Part shown: positions 5,303-9,207 of the stretch, piece by piece | How positions within the stretch are numbered: position 1 is the stretch's first letter | Layout of the letters: each line of letters opens with the position of its first letter | Source: JAVVFH01 sp032250585 | GTDB lineage: Bacteria > Pseudomonadota > Gammaproteobacteria > Xanthomonadales > SZUA-36 | Direction: 5' to 3' | Length of the DNA stretch: 9,207 nt | NCBI GenBank assembly: GCA_032250585.1 | Contig: JAVVFH010000141.1 | Location: 1 to 9,207, forward strand | The notes under the pieces: generated by a model | Database searches by the model: none | The model's input: the letters and a program-made list of their open reading frames with translations, nothing else | What the model was told of the DNA's origin: nothing | Made by a program: the position numbers and the translations under genes

Positions 5303-7441
5303 TCAGTCTTGCGCTAGCAGATGGCGAACGGTCGCGATCGCTTCATGCCAACTGTCCGTGACCAGTTGCATCACGCGGGCATCGGCTCCTCCTTCGTTCT
5401 TCTCTTCAAACCAGCTTTGGTTGTGATTGTTGATGCGATCACGATAGCCCGAACCTCTTCCCCATTCGCTGTAGCACGTCTTCCAGAAGTTGGCGTCAGC
5501 GGTCATTTCATCCGAATGAATGCTTTGTCCAACCAGTTGGGCCTTTCGGACAAGCGCATCGAAGCCGGCCTCCATCGTTCTGACTGTTTGATGGATAAGG
5601 TCGTGGGCATCACTGAACTGGTCGTCTTGCAGCAGGTTCTCGGCGATCTCCGTGAACTTCTGCAACTTCGGTTCGGCAATACCGGCAGCGATGCGCCGGG
5701 CACCGTGACTGAGTTGGTGGGCATAGTTGAGATTCCACCAATCGCCGTCTCTTACGATGGCGGCATAGACGGTGCGCGGGTGTGCGGTGCCCACAGCCGC
5801 CACGAGACTGTCGTGGACATGCCGCTTGGTTTGTGCCGGAATTGCTTCGTTGTGGTCCAGCCAGATCGTCAGGCGACGGGCTGCGGCCGCCATTGCTTCC
5901 CGAGCCTGATCTTTTTCGTAGTTCTCAAGCATGGATTTGGCGCCGGCGATGATTTCGCGCAATCCATTGCGCTGCCACTCCTGCACAGCCGTGATGCGTG
6001 CGCGGATGAAGTTCCGCAGTTGCTCAGGCGCATCCTCCGCGGCATTGAAGAACATGACAGGCAAGTGGTCGAGGCCCATAGGTTGCAGCTTCAACTGCAC
6101 TTCTTCGCCCTTGACTTCATAGCCTTCTTCGGCCGACTGCACGGGGAAACCATTGTCCTTAACAGCGAGTGCTTCACTGGGGCGCGGGAGTGCAAGGATG
6201 GCTGCGTGACTATCCAGTGTCCGAACCCCTCCTTCCCGAGCGCGGGTCAGCAATTGCCGCACGGCAGTTGCTGGCGCTTCATTGAACACGGTGCACAACA
6301 CGACCACGGTATGCGTGTCATCGAAATGAACTTCAAGATCGCCGCGTTCAGCGATATCGTCGATGCCTTGCGTGTCGATCAGTGTGACCGAAACCGATTC
6401 ATCGCCCAGGATCGCGACAGGTACGACAAGTTCGATCCGACGCGGCAACGTGAATTCCTCGCTACGGCCGTTGTTGACGCGCTCGAAGATTTCCTGCAAC
6501 CAATCGAGCGGCGGCTTGCCTAGGGTGTCGTCGTGCCAGATGTCGCGACGATCGCGCTTGTGCAACGCCATGCGAGACAGGATTTCCACAGACAGCGACT
6601 TGGCATCGGTGAACCGCGCAGCCAGCTCGCGTGCTTCATCGACCGCAGGAATGACGGTGCCGTCCGAGCGTTTTTCGCTGCGGCGACGTCGAAGCCCGGT
6701 CATATTCCGCAAGGCACGCTCGACCTCACGCGAGATTCCGGGAGATGCGCCGCCTTCGCCATCATCACTTTCTGAACGTGACGCTCGTGGAGGATTCACA
6801 AGAAAGTTCGCGAAATCGGCAACGTGCCGCCGTACTTCATCTTCGGTGCACGGCTCCACGATAAGCCCATATCCAGGGCCGCGCCGCACATGCACTTCAC
6901 AGATAGTTATGCCGCCAGCGCCGGTTTCCAGGACAGCTTTTGGCATTCCCTTGCTCCCCGGAATTTCAAGACCTTCCGCGCGGCAAATCGCAGTGGACTT
7001 GCCCACCGCAATGGTTCCTATGAAGGCCGCCTGGTAGCGCTTGTCCGCCACGCTCGCCGCTTTGGCGAGCAATTCTTCCTGATAGCGAACCAGACGGCGC
7101 TCGTAGAACTGTTTCACATCGGGGCGCTCGGCAAGCGCATGCACCTGTTGCGCCGTCTGTTCCGCTTCCCACAGCAGGTCGGCATCCGGATCGCCGAGGG
7201 TCGGCTCTGGGATCATCTGCCACTGGCGCTCCAGTATCTCCCGCAGCTTCAGCGCGTCAGCCGTGCCGATGCCATCGAGCACGGTCTGAAGCTCCTCCGG
7301 CGCCAACGGTCGGTCGCCGTTCTCGACGCGGGATAGCACTGCGGCGCTCCAGGTGAGTTTCTTTGCCAGTTCGTTCTGCTTGAGCCCTGCTTCATCGCGC
7401 AGGGCAGCAATGCGTTTACCAATCGCCGCGTCTCTGTTCAT
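5303..7441 (-). CDS. XRE helix-turn-helix / dynamin-like P-loop GTPase fusion
   Basis: A 712-residue cytosolic protein, first gene of the cargo operon. Residues 8-42 are a Cro/C1 helix-turn-helix (IGKRIAALRDEAGLKQNELA, then AAVLSRVENG). Residues 85-135 are a helical linker. A P-loop NTPase core follows: strand AAFIGTIAVGKST with Walker A G142-x4-GKST (147-150), a possible switch I around ETGAGGIT (172-179), a charged low-complexity insert (about 217-262) and a G3 motif LIDTQGIDD (354-362) followed by VVVLCTVF. No clean G4 (N/T)KxD is visible; LALPRPSEALAVKDN (416-430) is the nearest place. Residues 475-712 are mainly helical, as in dynamin-like or stress-type GTPases. Start ATG 7441 has TGGAGG (plus 7447-7452) 5 nt upstream. 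The HTH probably represses its own promoter, and the GTPase may sense a trigger and release or activate the second gene's product; both are inference. Fusion of XRE and GTPase is unusual. Confidence 0.85.
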   Translation of the reverse strand: MNRDAAIGKRIAALRDEAGLKQNELAKKLTWSAAVLSRVENGDRPLAPEELQTVLDGIGTADALKLREILERQWQMIPEPTLGDPDADLLWEAEQTAQQVHALAERPDVKQFYERRLVRYQEELLAKAASVADKRYQAAFIGTIAVGKSTAICRAEGLEIPGSKGMPKAVLETGAGGITICEVHVRRGPGYGLIVEPCTEDEVRRHVADFANFLVNPPRASRSESDDGEGGASPGISREVERALRNMTGLRRRRSEKRSDGTVIPAVDEARELAARFTDAKSLSVEILSRMALHKRDRRDIWHDDTLGKPPLDWLQEIFERVNNGRSEEFTLPRRIELVVPVAILGDESVSVTLIDTQGIDDIAERGDLEVHFDDTHTVVVLCTVFNEAPATAVRQLLTRAREGGVRTLDSHAAILALPRPSEALAVKDNGFPVQSAEEGYEVKGEEVQLKLQPMGLDHLPVMFFNAAEDAPEQLRNFIRARITAVQEWQRNGLREIIAGAKSMLENYEKDQAREAMAAAARRLTIWLDHNEAIPAQTKRHVHDSLVAAVGTAHPRTVYAAIVRDGDWWNLNYAHQLSHGARRIAAGIAEPKLQKFTEIAENLLQDDQFSDAHDLIHQTVRTMEAGFDALVRKAQLVGQSIHSDEMTADANFWKTCYSEWGRGSGYRDRINNHNQSWFEEKNEGGADARVMQLVTDSWHEAIATVRHLLAQD

Positions 7442-7461
7442 CGTTGCCTCCAGAATTTACG

Positions 7462-7506
7462 GAAACGATACAGAAACGTTTCTGAAACGTCAATAGGAAC
7501 GTTTCA
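7462..7506. promoter_or_regulatory. GAAACG operator array
   Basis: Five half-sites in 45 bp: GAAACG at 7462, 7473 and 7484, spaced exactly 11 bp, and CGTTTC at 7477 and 7500. Two symmetric sites result: the palindrome CAGAAACGTTTCTG (7471-7484), and TGAAACGT (7483-7490) with ACGTTTCA (7499-7506) 8 bp apart. The array lies 21-65 bp upstream of the HTH-GTPase start and overlaps its promoter, as expected for autoregulation by the encoded HTH. Confidence 0.75.
7465..7493 (-). promoter_or_regulatory. Sigma-70-type promoter of the cargo operon
   Basis: Reading the minus strand: -35 TTGACG (plus 7488-7493, five of six consensus bases), a 17-bp spacer (7471-7487) and -10 TATCGT (plus 7465-7470, four of six). 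The ribosome-binding site and ATG 7441 follow. The spacer contains the complete 14-bp palindrome CAGAAACGTTTCTG, so a bound repressor would block polymerase directly. Confidence 0.7.
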
Positions 7507-7573
7507 AAAAGCCAAGCACCACTCCCGGACACTAGCCGGCAGGGCAATACTGGCGCTTGTGCTCTTAGAGTGG

Positions 7574-7596
7574 GCGCCCCGCCACGGTGGGCGGGG
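7574..7596 (+). repeat. Cassette-bracketing direct repeat, copy 2
   Basis: Contains CGCCACGGTGGGCGGGG (7580-7596), as in copy 1, 3427 bp away. It lies between the cargo promoter and the DUF736 stop. Together the copies enclose the two cargo genes and their promoter. Confidence 0.75.
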
Positions 7597-7598
7597 CG
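7575..7598 (-). terminator. GC hairpin after the DUF736 gene
   Basis: CGCCCCGCC (7575-7583) and GGCGGGGCG (7590-7598) form a perfect 9-bp stem with a 6-nt loop, 13 bp beyond the DUF736 stop. No T-run follows on the minus strand, so it is not a canonical intrinsic terminator, but the position suits a transcription end or an insulating hairpin. It coincides with repeat copy 2. Confidence 0.4.
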
Positions 7599-7610
7599 TC
7601 GGGGCGGCCA

Positions 7611-7922
7611 TCAAGCCGCCGGCTTGCTGCGCGACCAGATCAGGTTGTGCGAGCCGTCTTCTTCTTCGATCAGGCGGGCGTAGATGGTCGCTGGGAACGA
7701 CGGATCATCCAGCGTCACCGACAGATAGGGCCGCTCGGCCTGGCTGACTTTCTTCCATGCCGCGCCGATGTCGTAGCCGCCCGCCGCCTGGATGCGGAAG
7801 TCGGGGGCGTTCTCGCTGCCTTTGTCATTGGGGACGAACTTGACCTTGACGTTGAGTGTCAGGGTGCGGACCGTGCCGGTGAAGCCGTCGTTCTGTGCGG
7901 TGAAGGTGCCGATGTTGGCCAT
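7611..7922 (-). CDS. DUF736 domain protein
   Basis: A 103-residue protein covering the whole DUF736 family, common on ICEs and plasmids of proteobacteria and without an established biochemical role. Typical elements are MANIGTFTAQNDGFTGTVRTL at the N-terminus, NVKVKFVPN (24-32), APDFRIQAAGGYDIGAAWKK (39-58) and the C-terminal YLSVTLDDPSFPATIYARLI (66-85). It appears beta-rich, cytosolic and without membrane segments. The start is ATG 7922, with AAAGGAG (plus 7931-7937) 8 nt upstream; the open frame continues another 167 codons upstream, but that stretch looks non-coding. It is probably monocistronic: a long gap separates it from the ParB-like gene and the cargo promoter begins after its hairpin. 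Confidence 0.93.
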   Translation of the reverse strand: MANIGTFTAQNDGFTGTVRTLTLNVKVKFVPNDKGSENAPDFRIQAAGGYDIGAAWKKVSQAERPYLSVTLDDPSFPATIYARLIEEEDGSHNLIWSRSKPAA

Positions 7923-8040
7923 GATGTTTGCTCCTTTCGGGTTGCCAAGGTCGCGCCCATCGCGTCCTTGTTGTGATCCGGTCGGCGGGGGACGGGCTGG
8001 CTGCATCGCGCAGCGGCCGAAACAGCGTGAAGGACCGGGA

Positions 8041-8098
8041 GGCGCAAAGAATTTGTCCCGCGAGGAATGCGCGCAGCGCAGGGGAAATTGTTTGCGCC
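8041..8098. repeat. Long inverted repeat upstream of DUF736
   Basis: GGCGCAAAGAATTT (8041-8054) and AAATTGTTTGCGCC (8085-8098) pair over 13 of 14 positions. The 30-bp interior holds GTCCC/GGGG segments that extend the stem and a TGCGCGCA palindrome. The AT-rich centre of each arm stands out from the GC-rich surroundings. It is a candidate operator or RNA leader structure for the DUF736 gene; the function is unknown. Confidence 0.5.
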
Positions 8099-8458
8099 GG
8101 ACGGTTGCAGCCATGAAGCCCGAGGCGCAGCCGTGCTCCCGCCAGGATTCACAACGAACCAAGGACGCAACGGGCCGAACTGACCCGAATGGAGCGATGG
8201 CCGACTCGGCGCTCCGCATGAAGGCGTTGCCGGCACGCGCCCGGATGCTGGCAAGGTCTGGCCCACAACGACAGACAGGAATGCCCACCCCATCCCGCGG
8301 CGGACGGTTTGAGGCGTGGTGTGGATACGTCATGGCAAGGCCGTGGGGCATGTCGGTGAACAGGCCGGCGTGGCGGCCCGGACAGCCCACCGTCAGCATC
8401 GAGGACGGCACGCTTTCGCACAACTCAGCGCAGCCAAGTCAGGCGTAGCCTCGCGCAT

Positions 8459-8478
8459 CGCCCACCGTGGCGGGGCGC
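8459..8478 (-). repeat. Inverted third copy of the bracketing repeat
   Basis: CGCCCACCGTGGCGGGGCGC on the plus strand is the exact reverse complement of 7574-7593 (20 bp of copy 2). Beyond the shared core it continues on the minus strand as ATGC, as copy 1 does after a short insertion. The repeat therefore also flanks DUF736 in inverted orientation. Confidence 0.65.
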
Positions 8479-8518
8479 TGTGGAAACCTGGCCCGCTTGC
8501 GGGCGCCGATTCCGAACC

Positions 8519-8539
8519 GCGCACAAGGCACTTGTGCGC
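8519..8539. repeat. Perfect 9-bp hairpin
   Basis: GCGCACAAG (8519-8527), GCA loop, CTTGTGCGC (8531-8539). It abuts the first plus-strand terminator directly, so a plus transcript would fold into back-to-back stem-loops. No T-run of its own. Confidence 0.5.
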
Positions 8540-8582
8540 CGCCACGTCGCCGCCTGGTTCAAGGCGGCGACGTGGCGTTTTT
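8540..8582 (+). terminator. Strong intrinsic terminator, plus strand
   Basis: A perfect 15-bp stem, CGCCACGTCGCCGCC (8540-8554) with GGCGGCGACGTGGCG (8563-8577), an 8-nt loop and TTTTT (8578-8582). All hallmarks of a Rho-independent terminator for plus-strand transcription are present, yet no plus-strand protein gene is recognised upstream. Confidence 0.75.
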
Positions 8583-8596
8583 GCTTTGGCCGTTGG

Positions 8597-8632
8597 AAAC
8601 CGGGCGCGGCAGACTTGCCGCGCCCGGTTTTT
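8597..8632 (+). terminator. Second intrinsic terminator, plus strand
   Basis: AAACCGGGCGCGGCA (8597-8611) pairs perfectly with TGCCGCGCCCGGTTT (8616-8630) around a GACT loop, with five T at 8628-8632. The A-run on the 5' side gives only three T in the minus direction, so plus-strand use is favoured, with weak bidirectional use possible. Confidence 0.7.
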
Positions 8633-8640
8633 GATGTCGG

Positions 8641-8670
8641 AAAAAGCCCCGGCGCGGTCTGCGCCGGGGC
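8641..8670 (-). terminator. Intrinsic terminator of the parB-like gene
   Basis: GCCCCGGCGC (8646-8655) and GCGCCGGGGC (8661-8670) form a perfect 10-bp stem with a 5-nt loop. Read on the minus strand it is followed by TTTTT (plus 8641-8645). It begins about 20 bp after the ParB-like stop, so it ends that transcript and separates it from DUF736. Confidence 0.8.
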
Positions 8671-8689
8671 CATGCTTCACGCTGCTACG

Positions 8690-9207
8690 TCATGCCGCCA
8701 GTGTTTCCGCAGCTTCCGCCGTTTCGGTGTCGGCCTCTGTGTCGGTTTCCTGCGCCGCGCTGCCCTCCGCCGCGAACAGGGCGGGCATCCAGCCGGTGCC
8801 TTCGGCCAGCCGTTCGGCCTCGCTGGCAATGTCGGTCTTCTTGAGCTTGGACAGCCGGGTGACGTGCGACGGCGCGAACTGCTGCACGGCTTCCAGAATC
8901 ACGGCCTTGGACACATGGTTGAAGTAGCCTTCGGCGGTCGGCTTCCACCATGCGGCCATGTCCAGCCCGACCGCCTGCGCCAGTTCCGCGCCGGGCTGGT
9001 GCTGCGTGGCGCGTGGCGTTACCACGTCCACGCTGGCGGCCACGCATACGGCCAGCAGCCGCACCAGTTCGCCTTGCTCCATCGCCAGCAGCACGGCGAA
9101 CAGGTCGGCGCTGTCGTGCGGCAGCCGCTCGCCCCATGCCTGCCGAAGCGACAATCCCGAGCCTGCTGGCAGACGAAGGAGACGAAGGAGAGGGCCGCGC
9201 CCTACTC
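8690..9207 (-). CDS. parB: ParB-like partition protein, C-terminal part
   Basis: The C-terminal roughly 170 residues of a protein recognised as the large ParB/Spo0J-like protein of Tn4371-type ICEs. The matching block is WWKPTAEGYFNHVSKAVILEA followed by AEGTGWMPALF, preceded by a helical region (LFAVLLAMEQGELVRLLAVCV). The tail is a low-complexity acidic segment rich in Glu, Thr and Ala (TDTEADTETAEAAETLAA). The catalytic/CTPase and HTH domains must lie beyond the right edge. The frame stays open to the edge, but the first 18 codons (LLRLLRLPAGSG region, over a GACGAAGGA direct repeat) look atypical, and a frameshift or sequence end there cannot be excluded. It likely partners the ParA at the left edge, the two genes lying at opposite ends of the maintenance region. 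ParB identity rests on remembered family similarity. Confidence 0.72.
   Translation of the reverse strand, partial: VGRGPLLRLLRLPAGSGLSLRQAWGERLPHDSADLFAVLLAMEQGELVRLLAVCVAASVDVVTPRATQHQPGAELAQAVGLDMAAWWKPTAEGYFNHVSKAVILEAVQQFAPSHVTRLSKLKKTDIASEAERLAEGTGWMPALFAAEGSAAQETDTEADTETAEAAETLAA

Larger units (their letters stand above)
7923..8518. other. DUF736 upstream region without a recognised gene
   Basis: About 600 bp with no gene I can support. The minus-strand frame open through DUF736 and its neighbours give low-complexity Arg/Pro/Ala-rich translations without domains or ribosome-binding sites. Contents are the 8041-8098 inverted repeat and a third copy of the cargo-bracketing repeat (8459-8478). 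The DUF736 promoter should lie here, but I see no good -35/-10 pair. Confidence 0.45.

Noticed and set aside
5321..6523. Long plus-strand open frame (400 codons) across the GTPase gene
   Set aside because: Antisense to the HTH-GTPase coding sequence, which has clear motifs, promoter and ribosome-binding site; the antisense translation shows no domain.
7859..8293. Minus-strand 144-codon frame upstream of DUF736
   Set aside because: Overlaps the DUF736 N-terminus in another frame; no ribosome-binding site, and the composition is that of shadow translation. Conservation could revive it but cannot be tested here.
8320..8328. TGTGGATAC as a DnaA box in the DUF736 upstream region
   Set aside because: A lone 8/9 match with no AT-rich tract or iterons nearby; such matches occur by chance in 9 kb.
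8316..8927. Plus-strand 203-codon frame
   Set aside because: Runs through two strong terminator hairpins and antisense to the ParB-like gene; no domain.

Overview
This is a GC-rich proteobacterial window whose gene set is typical of the maintenance region of a Tn4371-like integrative and conjugative element (ICE) in beta- or gammaproteobacteria (Pseudomonas, Xanthomonas/Stenotrophomonas or Burkholderiales type hosts). The assignment rests on recognising the proteins: a ParA ATPase, a RepA-type replication initiator, an AlpA/excisionase-like HTH protein, a DUF2285 protein, a DUF2958 protein, a small XRE regulator, a DUF736 protein and the C-terminus of a large ParB-like protein. No integrase, att site or tra gene lies in the window, so the ICE call is an inference from gene content.

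Layout. Positions 1-3378 carry a minus-strand block, in transcription order DUF2958, DUF2285, AlpA-like, RepA, ParA; ParA runs off the left edge. Between repA and parA is a 289-bp gap with three iteron-like direct repeats, an AT-rich tract, a 9-bp-arm palindrome and a near-consensus DnaA box, which together look like a replication/partition locus. A plus-strand XRE regulator (3848-4138) diverges from the block, and its start codon sits in the loop of a perfect inverted repeat.

Positions 4177-7441 are cargo: a two-gene minus-strand operon encoding a 712-aa HTH-plus-GTPase protein and a 369-aa protein with a conserved-looking C-terminal domain of possible nuclease type. The cassette is visibly less GC-rich than the ICE backbone. 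It has its own promoter, with a palindromic operator exactly in the -35/-10 spacer, and is bracketed by 23-bp direct repeats (one mismatch). This is the best candidate for an undescribed system, most plausibly an anti-phage or anti-plasmid module in an ICE cargo site.

From 7611 the backbone resumes on the minus strand with DUF736 and, after about 770 bp without a recognisable protein gene, the ParB-like C-terminus at the right edge. The gap holds a long inverted repeat, a third, inverted copy of the bracketing repeat, and three strong hairpins with T-runs. Two of these face the plus strand although no plus-strand gene precedes them, and one closes the parB-like gene.
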